Positions 1 to 9,026 are shown, numbered from the stretch's first letter. The stretch is 64,000 nucleotides of DNA from Aliamphritea ceti (GCF_024347215.1 NZ_AP025282.1:2418001-2482000), one strand, 5' to 3'. Notes: a model not told the origin generated them from the sequence alone. Translations and numbers: made by a program.

Positions 1-285
1 GGGCTGGCAGAACAGAGCAAACAATCATTGCTGGAATGGATACGGAGCCGGGCATTAGCTTTATCATCCGATGGCAACATATCGGTTTTCAGGTTTTATT
101 CACCGGCACTCCTGGGTCAAATAGCTGAATATGAGAATAAGCAAGATCAGGATCATCTGCTTACCGGTGTAAGAGGTGTGATCTGGTCCGCTGGGCAGTT
201 GAGTGCTGATGTGTTTCCCTCAGAAAGGGAGTCTTTCAGAACCTATCAATTGCCCGAAGTGCTTCAGAAAGGATTAATGGAATAA
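1..285 (+). CDS. DUF4123 family T6SS effector adaptor, C-terminal fragment
   Basis: The reading frame is open from the first base of the window to a TAA at 283-285, so the gene starts upstream and only about 94 residues are visible. The fragment carries the motif FRFYSPALL, matching the FRWYDPRV and FRYWDAPQV segments of the two other DUF4123 proteins in this window (31215-32129 and 61298-62080). DUF4123 proteins are cytoplasmic chaperone/adaptors that load an effector onto a VgrG spike. The stop is two bases before the ATG of the large LysM effector at 288, so the pair is translationally close. By analogy with the other two modules, a vgrG should lie just upstream, outside the window. The TTG at 28 is not needed as a start. 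Confidence 0.72.
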   Translation, partial: GLAEQSKQSLLEWIRSRALALSSDGNISVFRFYSPALLGQIAEYENKQDQDHLLTGVRGVIWSAGQLSADVFPSERESFRTYQLPEVLQKGLME

Positions 286-287
286 TC

Positions 288-3200
288 ATGGGAAATAAAT
301 ACGAGATCATTGAGGGCGATTGCCTGAAATTGATTGCTAAGCGGTTGGGTATCTCAATCGCTGAGCTACAGGCAATGAACAGTGATCAGATCAAGAATGT
401 CGATCTTATTTATGCAGGCAATCTGCTGAATATTCCTGCAAACGATGATAAATCACAAGATAACCAAGCCAAGAGTGAGCCTGCTTATCCTGATGATATA
501 AAACCGACAGAGGTTTCAGCTGAACGTATTCAGCTACCTGAACTGCCAAAAGCCCCGGGCAGTGTGTGTGAGCCGAAAGAATATGTGGACGTGGTTTTTT
601 ACCCGTCGATGCCTAAAACCGGCAAGCAGGGGTGGTTTGCCCTGACGCAGCAAGCGAAAGATAAACTTGAAGAAGAGATCGCTCATATGCGTTCCGTCAT
701 GAGATCGCTGGCGGCGGGTGATGTTAATGATGCAATGCTGGAGCTTAGTAAGTACGGCATTTTATCTAAATTTCAGAGCTGCGATCATGAGCGCTTTTTG
801 GTAGATTCGGACGATAAAAAGCGTTACCGGGCCCTGCTGCTTTTACAGCTGGCATTAAAGCTGGAAGTGCTCCGTGTGCCTGAGGTGTTGCTTGAACAAG
901 CGATGCAGGATCGCGAGGTAAGTCAGGAGTTTTTGAGTCGCTATTCCGATGCTTATGCAGATCAGTTGTTTTGGGAAGAGTGTCAGAACCTTCTGAATGT
1001 TGGCTTTAAAACGGCTCTTAAACGGTCGGTACTGGGTATCTTCAGCGAAGGCCCTTCCAGTGAAGATTACATAATCAATTATCGGGAAGTACGTACAGAC
1101 GCCATCGCCGATGTCATGGAGCAGTTGGCAGATGAAATTGAAACGCTGGAAAAGAAAGCCCGTAAAGAAGCTGCAAAAAAACTGACTGATGACGGCACGC
1201 CATTCACCTACTCTGATTCGATGGGCTATTTTACCAGTAAACAGCAAAATACCGTTCACGCTGCGTTGAATAACGTTCATAAAGCCCGTGGGATGTATAG
1301 CCTGGAGCTTGAAGATATCTGTGAAGACAAGCCCGAATCCATTCAGCGAAGGCTTGAACTGTGGCAACAGGACAGTAAAGTTGCTGCTCAGTTGACCCCC
1401 TATGAATTTAAAGCCCGTTTTGCTGGCCGCTTTGTGCCGATTTTTACACTCAATACAAACCTGATGGTGCTAATTGAGCAGTGTCTTACCGATGATGAGT
1501 TGATCAAAGTCCAGCCTGAGAGCTTTAAGTATTATGAAAAACTGGATGAGGCCGCTGAGAAAAAACTGATCGCTGAAGTGTTTGCCCGCATACCGGGCCT
1601 GAAGGATATGACAACCGTTCCCGGCGAGGCCCTGAGCTGGAGTTACTACCCCTGCATTGCTGTATTGCACAAGCTGGAAGCATCACTCAAGACCAAACTG
1701 GCCGAACTGAAAGATATTCTCGGCGTTGGCAAACTGCCCAAAGAGGTATTGGGTGATCTGGTGCAGTGTAAAAAAGCACTGCTGGCACGGGTAGAGCATT
1801 TCGAGAAGACCGCCAAAGCCCATGCGGCAGCCAAAACCTATCAGCGTTTATTTACCTCAGCAGATAAAGTGTACACACCGGTCTTTAAAGAAAAAGCCTG
1901 GAAGCCGGCCAAAAAGACCGGAAGCCTCTACACCAAAGCGGGTAAAGCCGATCTGACCGTGGTGGAATGCTATTTGAGCAGTGAAGGTGGCAAAACCGCG
2001 TTTGTGCGGGGGCCGAGCTGGCTGGTACCGGACGATACGGCTAGCAGAGTTGAGTGCGGGGATCATTTATTCGACCTTAAGCCCGGTTTTAAATCCGCTG
2101 AACCCATGCAGCCAGCAGCGAAGAAAAATCTGATTCCGGGCGGTGAGCCTATTCCTGAGCCAGAACCTGAGTCTCAAGAAGGTTCCTCTCCTGAGGGGGT
2201 GTTAGAAAAACGGACTCAAGCCTATTTCGCTAAGCTGGCTAAAAAATTTCCAGTTAAAGCTAACTTTAAGAACACGCTTGTATCATTTGATAAAGCTTTC
2301 CTGAAAAAAGAGATATACAGGTGGGAATCTGAAGGGCCTAAGATCAATGAAACGGCCTATCATATCAGTGCAGAATGTCAGTTTTTGCGGTTTTCCAGTG
2401 CCGTCAGTGTTGGGGATGATCTGGATGTTTCAAAACTGACAGATGCTATCCAAAATCAAAATGTTAAGTTTGGCTTAGTAGATGCCAAGGCCACCCTGAA
2501 CCTGGCGCAGGGACAATCAACCCTGACGGTGGAATATCCCAGTGAGGCAGGTTACGTATTTACCATTCCTTATATTGCTTACGTGCCGTCGGAACCTTTA
2601 AAAATTAAGCAGGAAGTCTTGTATAAAGCCGCGCGTAAAAAGCATTCCCGGTTTTTTGATGCCGGAAAGCTTAAATTGCAGGGGGCGTTTACCCTCTACG
2701 GCATGGTCGGTGCCTCGGTGAATCTTGGCGCCAGTGTTGAGTTTGGCAACCTGGATGAAGGCGGTGTTGGCGTTAAAGGTTTTACAGAAAGCTATCAGGG
2801 GTACAATGCCTATCAGCACGAAGCAGCGCAGATCAGCAACGCTGATGGCGATTTGATAGCACAGAGCAAAGCGGCAGACATAACCGCCACTGCTGGTGTC
2901 TTTGCGGGCGTTGAGGCCGGAGGCGAGTTCGTAGGCAGCCTTAAGTGGAAAGCACCGGAAAGGGTTGCCGGGCAGGTGGCAGAAAAAGGCGGGGATAAAA
3001 ACGGTTTTGTTTCATTCGGTCAGTTTACGGCAAAAGCAGCCGTTGCTTATGCAGCTGCGGCCAGTGGTGTTATTAAACTTACCGTCAGCGGCGGTAAGAT
3101 CATTTTTATCATGGCAGCCCGACTGGCGTTAGGCCCCGGAGTCAGCGGTAAGTGGGGGTTCGAAATATCACCACTGGTGATCAACAGCTTTATCGATCAT

Positions 3201-4082
3201 ATTCTCACGATTATGGACAAAGAAGGCTTTCGCCGCCTTAACCTGTTCGATGAAAGCATCGACCCTGAAAGCGGTGAAAACTCCTTTGAACTATTCAATA
3301 TGTTCCTCACCGCCGTGATGGTCACAGGTCTGAAAGCCGCGGATGTACTGTTGTTGCCGTTCGAACAGATCAAAGCCTTTAACGACGAAAGCACCCGTGA
3401 AAAGCTCGCCCCGGTACTGGCTGATTTTATCAATAAAGACGCAGAAACAGCCCTGCCGTGGGTAAAGAAAATGCCACCGGAGACGTTGGGTAGGCTCTTA
3501 TATACGCTGACGGATAAGCAGACGTATAGTTGGACGGAAAAAGGGCAAGATATATTTTCTGGAGGTTCATCGAGAGAAGATAGAGATACGGCTAATGATT
3601 CCAAACAGAGAGATGCTATGCAGCAAGTATTACTTTGGTTGGTTGATGGTAACGTGTTAAATGATCAAATTACTTTTTTTTCTCCTTCAGAAATACAACG
3701 TAGGCATTTTGAAGAAACACTATCGCGTATGAGCAGCAAGGGACAAAAGCCCGACGTTTACAAAGAAGAATGGCAAATGTTATTGGTTAGTATACGCCGT
3801 ATCATTTATTTATATGAATCATCAGCACGGTCTGAGAATGGAAAAGGTAAAAGTCCATCTGCTATATCAAACATGATTTATCGTTTTAGACAATTACTGT
3901 TAGCACTCTCCGATGATTACATATTTTATATGGATAAAGGTTATATCAGTGATGATTATGCGGCTATATATATTGGAGATTGTCAAAATGATGGTGCCGA
4001 ACAAAAAGCTCGGCAGCAAGCTGTCGGAATTAATTCAAATTATCAGTTAATTTCTGTTATGGATATAGAAGGGCAAGCATAA
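288..4082 (+). CDS. Large LysM-domain T6SS effector candidate
   Basis: This 1264-residue protein begins with a LysM domain (about residues 5-50). The middle is helical and charged, with no enzyme motif that I recognise. Residues about 790-960 form a Gly/Ala/Val-rich, partly hydrophobic region containing VGASVNLGASVEFGNL and KIIFIMAARLALG, which could be membrane-active. It directly follows a DUF4123 adaptor gene and is followed, with a TAATG one-base overlap, by a secreted Sel1-repeat gene. That is the adaptor-effector-immunity order of T6SS cargo loci. From about base 3560 (residue about 1090) the DNA becomes clearly more AT-rich: the line at 3781 has 21 of 60 G+C against 30 of 60 at 3001. 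This suggests an exchanged C-terminal toxic tip. The toxic activity is not identifiable by eye. The effector role is inferred from context and the LysM domain. Confidence 0.72.
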   Translation: MGNKYEIIEGDCLKLIAKRLGISIAELQAMNSDQIKNVDLIYAGNLLNIPANDDKSQDNQAKSEPAYPDDIKPTEVSAERIQLPELPKAPGSVCEPKEYVDVVFYPSMPKTGKQGWFALTQQAKDKLEEEIAHMRSVMRSLAAGDVNDAMLELSKYGILSKFQSCDHERFLVDSDDKKRYRALLLLQLALKLEVLRVPEVLLEQAMQDREVSQEFLSRYSDAYADQLFWEECQNLLNVGFKTALKRSVLGIFSEGPSSEDYIINYREVRTDAIADVMEQLADEIETLEKKARKEAAKKLTDDGTPFTYSDSMGYFTSKQQNTVHAALNNVHKARGMYSLELEDICEDKPESIQRRLELWQQDSKVAAQLTPYEFKARFAGRFVPIFTLNTNLMVLIEQCLTDDELIKVQPESFKYYEKLDEAAEKKLIAEVFARIPGLKDMTTVPGEALSWSYYPCIAVLHKLEASLKTKLAELKDILGVGKLPKEVLGDLVQCKKALLARVEHFEKTAKAHAAAKTYQRLFTSADKVYTPVFKEKAWKPAKKTGSLYTKAGKADLTVVECYLSSEGGKTAFVRGPSWLVPDDTASRVECGDHLFDLKPGFKSAEPMQPAAKKNLIPGGEPIPEPEPESQEGSSPEGVLEKRTQAYFAKLAKKFPVKANFKNTLVSFDKAFLKKEIYRWESEGPKINETAYHISAECQFLRFSSAVSVGDDLDVSKLTDAIQNQNVKFGLVDAKATLNLAQGQSTLTVEYPSEAGYVFTIPYIAYVPSEPLKIKQEVLYKAARKKHSRFFDAGKLKLQGAFTLYGMVGASVNLGASVEFGNLDEGGVGVKGFTESYQGYNAYQHEAAQISNADGDLIAQSKAADITATAGVFAGVEAGGEFVGSLKWKAPERVAGQVAEKGGDKNGFVSFGQFTAKAAVAYAAAASGVIKLTVSGGKIIFIMAARLALGPGVSGKWGFEISPLVINSFIDHILTIMDKEGFRRLNLFDESIDPESGENSFELFNMFLTAVMVTGLKAADVLLLPFEQIKAFNDESTREKLAPVLADFINKDAETALPWVKKMPPETLGRLLYTLTDKQTYSWTEKGQDIFSGGSSREDRDTANDSKQRDAMQQVLLWLVDGNVLNDQITFFSPSEIQRRHFEETLSRMSSKGQKPDVYKEEWQMLLVSIRRIIYLYESSARSENGKGKSPSAISNMIYRFRQLLLALSDDYIFYMDKGYISDDYAAIYIGDCQNDGAEQKARQQAVGINSNYQLISVMDIEGQA

Positions 4083-5065
4083 TGTTATTTTTACGTACGC
4101 TGTTTTTAGCCAGTGTTTTGCTAATAAGTTCATTAAATAATGCAGCAGGTTATGTAGAGAAAGATCATTATCTTTATCCGATAATGATTGATATTCGTTA
4201 TAAAAGATATGACGAAGCAATGGTTAAGTTAGAACCTTATGCGAAACAAGGCGATGCCCAAGCGTTATTCTGGTATGGCTATATGAAACAGTCTAACTGG
4301 GGGCGTGACCGGTTTGCTGCTTATCGTTGGTATGAAAAGTCTATAGAGGGCGGAAACCCATATAGCATGTTTAAATTATCTGGCGAGGATGGTACGGATT
4401 ATGTGTGTGACGTCAATGGGTGGGAATGTGCTGAAGATAATTTGGATAAGGCTATTCAACGTTGGGGAGAGCTGGCAGAGCAAGGCGATGTCAGAGCTGA
4501 ATATTACCTCAGATATTATGATCGTTCTTTTTTACAAATTGGGTATGACGCATGGCTGAGTGATGATAATGAAAGAGCTATCATTAAAGCTGCGAAAAAA
4601 GGTTATTATCGTCCTCTAGCGCGTAGCACTGGTATTGCTTATCGTGCAAAGAAAAGCTATCGAGAGCGTTGGGGTGATGAAATGTACCAAGTTCTACTTG
4701 ATAATATTGATAAAGATCCAGAAATTGCGATGCATTTTGTCTATGAACCTTATGAAGGTATGACAGATTTAGAACGTAGGAATATTTTGCTAAATAGCTT
4801 TAAAAAAGGTTATCAAGTTAGTGGTTTTAGCCTGTTTATTGAAAATAATTTAATATCTAAAGAAGAGGCTTATATTATTAGTGGAGCTCAATTGCTAGGT
4901 ACTGAAGAAGAGTACGATAAAAAATTTCATGCGGAAATGTTTGATGTTCCTGAAAAAAAAATATCTTATTTAGATAAAAGATCAGAAGAGTTTTTTAATA
5001 GCATAGAACATGTTGTTAACTTTGATGAAATGGAGTTTATGTATTTCTCTCAACCGGATGTCTGA
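4082..5065 (+). CDS. Exported Sel1-repeat protein, candidate immunity protein
   Basis: This 327-residue protein has an N-terminal signal peptide: LRTLFLASVLLISSL followed by an AAG-type cleavage site near residue 23. Sel1-like helical repeats follow, including EAMVKLEPYAKQGDAQALFW, AAYRWYEKSIEGGNPYSMF and WGELAEQGDVRAEYYL. It should be periplasmic. Its ATG shares a base with the stop of the LysM effector gene (TAATG), so the two are translationally coupled, as expected for an effector and its cognate immunity gene. Sel1-repeat proteins are a known kind of T6SS/Rhs immunity or accessory protein. The gene is very AT-rich (13 of 60 G+C in the line at 4801), like the 3' end of the effector gene, which fits co-acquisition. 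The immunity role is inferred. Confidence 0.68.
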   Translation: MLFLRTLFLASVLLISSLNNAAGYVEKDHYLYPIMIDIRYKRYDEAMVKLEPYAKQGDAQALFWYGYMKQSNWGRDRFAAYRWYEKSIEGGNPYSMFKLSGEDGTDYVCDVNGWECAEDNLDKAIQRWGELAEQGDVRAEYYLRYYDRSFLQIGYDAWLSDDNERAIIKAAKKGYYRPLARSTGIAYRAKKSYRERWGDEMYQVLLDNIDKDPEIAMHFVYEPYEGMTDLERRNILLNSFKKGYQVSGFSLFIENNLISKEEAYIISGAQLLGTEEEYDKKFHAEMFDVPEKKISYLDKRSEEFFNSIEHVVNFDEMEFMYFSQPDV

Positions 5066-5157
5066 CCTTTAAAACAGCAGAAGGTTCTGCGCTTTGAATA
5101 TCTTTTCGTCCTTACGCTCGTGTGAGGGCCGTCGCAAGTCAGTGAAGGCGGTACAGT

Positions 5158-5373
5158 ATGTGTCGCCGTAATCCAATGATGAATTATCTATACAGGCCGG
5201 GTATAAGCAGGCCGGCTCCCTCAATTGATTTCCAAGGTGAGTTTGAAGCTGATATAGGACTTCGTAAAACAGCTGAGGCTTTTGTTTATGATAGGTCAGT
5301 AGAGGGCAATGAGTTGGCTCAGAAAGTCCTGATGAAAGCTGACGAAATTAAAAATAAGAGTAATGCCAGTTGA
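5158..5373 (+). CDS. Small hypothetical protein (71 aa)
   Basis: A short ORF between the Sel1-repeat gene and a secreted-protein gene. There is no signal peptide or membrane segment. The C-terminal half is helical and charged, ending LAQKVLMKADEIKNKSN. A GAAGG-like element lies 10 bases before the ATG, and an in-frame ATG pair at 5176/5179 is an alternative start. It could be a real small gene or the displaced 3' end of a larger toxin gene, as found elsewhere in this window. I do not recognise a family. Confidence 0.38.
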   Translation: MCRRNPMMNYLYRPGISRPAPSIDFQGEFEADIGLRKTAEAFVYDRSVEGNELAQKVLMKADEIKNKSNAS

Positions 5374-5405
5374 TATTAATGAGCTTTTGAAAAAGGGAAA
5401 TTTTA

Positions 5406-6143
5406 ATGAAGTTGTTACATGTTTTTAGTGTGATTCTGATCTTGTGTAGTCAGGTACATGCAAGTGATATTGAAGAAAAAAGTGCTATTAAGGTAATCGA
5501 AGCTTTCCATCAGGCTTATTTTAACGATCCTTCTGGTATCGATGATGTAGTGGCTCCAGGTATTAGGAAAGGGAGCAAGTTGTATTTTCCGGACATTCCT
5601 CGGCCTATGCCGATTAGATCTATAAATAGACAAGAAGCAGATGCGCCTATTACGTTAAAAATTGTTGAGGTCAAGCGTTTTAAGGATGGTGAATTTGATG
5701 TCTATATGACCACCGCATTGATTGGGCGGATTGGTGAAACAGACAGCAGCGAGTCAACGGTTCTTTTCTGGCTGAAACAGCATGAGCAAACACCTAAAGT
5801 ATTTGGTTTAAAGTATAAAAACGCTGTTGTTTTCGACGGCATTGAGAGCAAGGTTAAAAACATAGAAAAGGTTGTCGCTAGCGGGTCAATCAACCAGATT
5901 AATGGCGCATTTGGTTTCGAAGAAGCCGACACCTTAAATGAGAAAATTCAATGGCTATCCCCAGCGTTGATTAGAGATGATGTTTCATTTACAGGTTCTG
6001 GGCAGGGGGTATTTGGTGAAGATTATCGTACGTATTTTAGAACTTACGACAATAGAGCCCAAAAATCTGAAAATTACAAAATTGTGACTCAGTGTGAGAT
6101 TGTAGATCCAAACTTAAATGTAGATTGTAAATTTCTTTTTTAA
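5406..6143 (+). CDS. Exported hypothetical protein
   Basis: A 245-residue protein with a clear signal peptide (LLHVFSVILILCSQVHA, cleavage near residue 19) and no further membrane segment, so it is likely periplasmic. An AAGGGA ribosome site sits 7 bases before the ATG. The segment AIKVIEAFHQAYFNDPSGI after the signal could be the first helix of an NTF2-like fold, but this is weak. The gene lies downstream of the LysM effector and Sel1-repeat genes and is similarly AT-rich. A second immunity or accessory protein for that module is one possibility. No cognate toxin is evident. Confidence 0.6.
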   Translation: MKLLHVFSVILILCSQVHASDIEEKSAIKVIEAFHQAYFNDPSGIDDVVAPGIRKGSKLYFPDIPRPMPIRSINRQEADAPITLKIVEVKRFKDGEFDVYMTTALIGRIGETDSSESTVLFWLKQHEQTPKVFGLKYKNAVVFDGIESKVKNIEKVVASGSINQINGAFGFEEADTLNEKIQWLSPALIRDDVSFTGSGQGVFGEDYRTYFRTYDNRAQKSENYKIVTQCEIVDPNLNVDCKFLF

Positions 6144-6230
6144 GCTGTTTGGTTTGGGAAAGGGTGGAGCCAAGCAAATCAATATGATGGTATGGGAAGT
6201 CCCCGTTACTAACTGTTAAGTATCGAGTAT

Positions 6231-6260
6231 GGGGCTCAAGCTATTTTCAGCTTGCGCCCC
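6231..6260. terminator. Hairpin between convergent genes
   Basis: A 12-base inverted repeat with one mismatch and a six-base loop (GGGGCTCAAGCT / AGCTTGCGCCCC) lies between the ends of two convergent genes (6143 on + and 6303 on -). Its position suits a bidirectional terminator, but neither side has a strong T-tract. The rest of the 159-base gap shows nothing else I can name. Confidence 0.5.
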
Positions 6261-6302
6261 TATGGTTGCTTAGCGTGTTAGGTTGTGAGGCTATGTCGGA
6301 GG

Positions 6303-8486
6303 CTAATCTATCTCCTCCACATCTTTTATCCTAAGCGATGGAAAGGGGATAACATTCGAGATTTCCAAATCAGTAGATGTATCGTTCTGATCAGTATTTA
6401 AGTATCTCTGTGCTGTGGGGCTACCTAGTTCGGCAGCCATAGAGAAATACTTAATCCCTTCATCTTTGCTGATGTATCCCCAAGTTCCTTTCATATGTGT
6501 TAAGCCCATCAGGTAGTGGGCTTGAGGGCAATTTTTCTTAATTCCTTGCTGTATTAGTTCGTAGGCACTGCTGGCACTCTGGTTACCCAGAAGCAGGTCC
6601 ATAATAGCTAGGTGGCTGTATGCTAGTTCTTCACCTTTGTCGATAGCTGCGATGAAGTATTGTCTTGCCAGCGACATGTGATTCCCTTTACGCGAATGTT
6701 TCTGATAAAAAATCCCAAGGACAAGATCACCTAAGCCTATATCGTTATCAGATGCGTACTTCGCATATATAAACGCTTGTAAAGGATCTGCCTGAGGAGC
6801 AAGAAGGAGCGTGTTGCTATATAGAGCAGAACAAGTTGCACAGCCTTCCTCGGTGCCTATCTTAAGAGTTTTATTCGCTTCTGATTGCTGGTCTGATTCT
6901 TGGTAAGCAGAGTAAAGAAGGGCATAGCCGGCACCGTTCTGTTTTACATACTCTTTTAAAATAGAGATGGCCCCATGGGGATCTGATGGGGTTTTCAGTA
7001 ATAGATATTTCGCATGATAGAAATCTATAGTGTCTATTTGTAGTTCGATGCCTTGCTGAATAATTGCCCAGGTATCTTCTGGTCTGTTTTGTTGGAAATA
7101 GAAGTGACACAGTGCTGAGAAGGCGGGTTTGAACTTCAGGTCAATCAGTTCCAGATAATAGGCTTCTGACGCTTTCAGGTTCTTGATAACGCCAATGCCC
7201 TCTTCGAGCATCTGTGCCAGGTTATATCCTGCTGCAGGGTAGTTGTTTTGATAGGCCCTTTGGTAATTTTGCCAGGTGGATTCCGGGCCTTGAAGGGCGT
7301 GCTCCAGCATGTCGTGAATCTGGGCAATTCGAAAATAGGCTTCTCCCTTGTTAGGGTATTCAGCTGCATATTGTTCAAAGCACTCGAGGGCGCGACTGTA
7401 GTTTTTTTGCGCTTTTGAATAGAGGAATGACTTACCCCATTCTAACAGTGCTGGTTTATAGTCTGTTTCTTCTACAGCGCGCTGTAAGAGGCTTGCGCTC
7501 TTCAGGGTGTATCCATTGTCATCACGTTCTAGTAATGCGGTATCGTAGAGTATGGTGTCGATGCCTGCTTTACAGCCCTCGTTCAGCCAGAATTGATATT
7601 TTTCATCATCCGCTTCTGTACCCAGGCCGTCTCTGTATAAAATAGATATGTTCTTTATGGCAAAGTGATTTCCTTGTTGGGCTGACTTTAGCCAGTGTTT
7701 GAACGCTGTGTCCTGATCTCCTTTGTCCCAATAGATAGAGCCTGCGTCTGCATGTGCAGCCGGGTGACCGTCCTGGATGGCGGTGAGTAAATATTCAAGG
7801 GCTTTATCGTTGTTTTCTTTCTTTTTTCGATAATACAAACTACCGAGTAAATACCGCGCGTAAGTATCCCCAGCATCTATTGCTTCCAGATACAGAGCCT
7901 CGGCTTGTTGAATTGATGCATCCGTACCTAATGCGTGCTCGTAACAAAAACCTACTGAGCGTATACCCGGAGCATAACCAGCGTCCGCAGCATCATGGTA
8001 ATGTGCAAAAGCCTCATCTGGGTCTATAGATTCATAGGTATATCCCAACTGATACATGACTCTTCCGTAGTCGTAGTCTTGCGAGTAGGCGCGTTCAAAA
8101 TAGGAAATAGCCTGGTGATGATCTTTTTCTTCGTCGCGTAAGATGATGCCTGATAATAATGAAGCGTAGTCATTCCCTCCCTCCGATGCGGCCTTAGCAT
8201 GATAAAGAGCTTTTTTATGGTCTTTTATAATTCCGTGTTTCGAATAGTAGTAAATGTCAGCTAAATTTTTATGGGAGAGAGTGTTGCCTAACTCGGCAGC
8301 ACGGTGAAAATAGCTAAGTCCAAGTTCAATATTGCCCGGGGTATTGTCAAGTTCATAAAAGTAAATTGACCCAAGGTTATTCAGTGCCCAGATATGATCA
8401 TTTGCTTTTTCGTACCAATGGATTGTGTCTTTAAGTGTATAGTTTTTTTTAAACCATGGTTTGATAGCCAGCCCATTCCAAAGCAT
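6303..8486 (-). CDS. Sel1/TPR-repeat protein, C-terminal part (frame-shifted from 8381-8905)
   Basis: This is a 727-codon open frame filled with Sel1-like tetratricopeptide repeats (patterns such as ALYHAKAASEGGNDYASLL, AFKHWLKSAQQGNHFAIKNI and GIKYFSMAAELGSPTAQRYL). Its first codons, up to about 8452, overlap the end of the upstream frame 8381-8905. The repeat register only makes sense if translation passes from that frame into this one at the A8 run (8443-8450, minus strand), giving HGLKK followed by NYTLKDTIHWYEKAN. The ATG at 8484-8486 has no ribosome site and is probably not used. The joined protein would be about 860 residues and cytoplasmic, with no signal peptide. The long intact downstream frame argues against old decay. 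Function is unknown; Sel1-repeat proteins usually serve as protein-interaction scaffolds. Confidence 0.7.
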   Translation of the reverse strand: MLWNGLAIKPWFKKNYTLKDTIHWYEKANDHIWALNNLGSIYFYELDNTPGNIELGLSYFHRAAELGNTLSHKNLADIYYYSKHGIIKDHKKALYHAKAASEGGNDYASLLSGIILRDEEKDHHQAISYFERAYSQDYDYGRVMYQLGYTYESIDPDEAFAHYHDAADAGYAPGIRSVGFCYEHALGTDASIQQAEALYLEAIDAGDTYARYLLGSLYYRKKKENNDKALEYLLTAIQDGHPAAHADAGSIYWDKGDQDTAFKHWLKSAQQGNHFAIKNISILYRDGLGTEADDEKYQFWLNEGCKAGIDTILYDTALLERDDNGYTLKSASLLQRAVEETDYKPALLEWGKSFLYSKAQKNYSRALECFEQYAAEYPNKGEAYFRIAQIHDMLEHALQGPESTWQNYQRAYQNNYPAAGYNLAQMLEEGIGVIKNLKASEAYYLELIDLKFKPAFSALCHFYFQQNRPEDTWAIIQQGIELQIDTIDFYHAKYLLLKTPSDPHGAISILKEYVKQNGAGYALLYSAYQESDQQSEANKTLKIGTEEGCATCSALYSNTLLLAPQADPLQAFIYAKYASDNDIGLGDLVLGIFYQKHSRKGNHMSLARQYFIAAIDKGEELAYSHLAIMDLLLGNQSASSAYELIQQGIKKNCPQAHYLMGLTHMKGTWGYISKDEGIKYFSMAAELGSPTAQRYLNTDQNDTSTDLEISNVIPFPSLRIKDVEEID

Positions 8487-8905
8487 GCATCTGGATATGC
8501 TTCCTTAGCTGCAATCAAGAATAAGCGTTTCGCTTCGTTAAAGTCCTGTTTAGCGCTTTTTCCGTTGTTATAGCACCAACCTAGTTCGGATGTAGCTTCG
8601 ATATCCCCTTGCTCAGTTTTGACGACTAGTTCGGTAAAGCCGGTTTCATTAATATCATCTAAAAAAGTATGATCAAAAATATCGGCATCTATCAGTGTAT
8701 TAAGCCATTGGCTTGGCATTAACGGATAGCATGAGTACAAATGCTTGAGTTGATCCTTACTCAACTCATCGAACAAATCTGAGGGTATTGTTGAGGTAGA
8801 TACTTGATCGCAGTAGAAGTCTTCAATTAGCACTATAAATTCTGCGATTGAATACGTACTGCCGTTACTCAGTTCAAAGGTTCCATCTTGCATTTTGTAA
8901 TCCAT
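8381..8905 (-). CDS. Sel1-repeat protein, N-terminal part ending at a frame change
   Basis: This frame encodes the N-terminal domain and first Sel1 repeat (ELGWCYNNGKSAKQDFNEAK, then DACFGMGWLSNHG) of the protein continued in 6303-8486. After the A8 run at 8443-8450 the translation becomes non-repeat sequence and stops at 8381, so only residues upstream of the run are likely native. I chose the ATG at 8903-8905. A TTG at 8911 and an ATG at 8893 are alternatives, and no strong ribosome site marks any of them. A -1 slip on A-AAA-AAA, transcript slippage, a real mutation or a homopolymer sequencing error would all join the two frames. Confidence 0.6.
   Translation of the reverse strand: MDYKMQDGTFELSNGSTYSIAEFIVLIEDFYCDQVSTSTIPSDLFDELSKDQLKHLYSCYPLMPSQWLNTLIDADIFDHTFLDDINETGFTELVVKTEQGDIEATSELGWCYNNGKSAKQDFNEAKRLFLIAAKEAYPDACFGMGWLSNHGLKKTIHLKTQSIGTKKQMIISGH
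8443..8450 (-). other. A8 homopolymer at a -1 frame junction
   Basis: Eight consecutive A on the minus strand, read TTA AAA AAA A in the upstream frame. A one-base backward slip places translation in the long downstream Sel1-repeat frame, restoring the repeat pattern exactly. A-AAA-AAA is a highly slippery heptamer in bacteria, and runs of eight or more A also favour polymerase slippage. Confidence 0.6.
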
Positions 8906-9026
8906 TATCAAGTTGCAGTGATGTACAGGGCGAGGGCGGTGTCAAAAAAGCTCAATGTTACAGTATGCACTGAGAGAATCAGATCTGTTATTTGAAAGTT
9001 TATACCTGGTATATCTAAATTAAGAT

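Noticed and set aside
855..1367. Minus-strand 170-codon ORF inside the first LysM effector gene
   Set aside because: It is antisense to a long, well-supported frame and has no ribosome site or recognisable motif.
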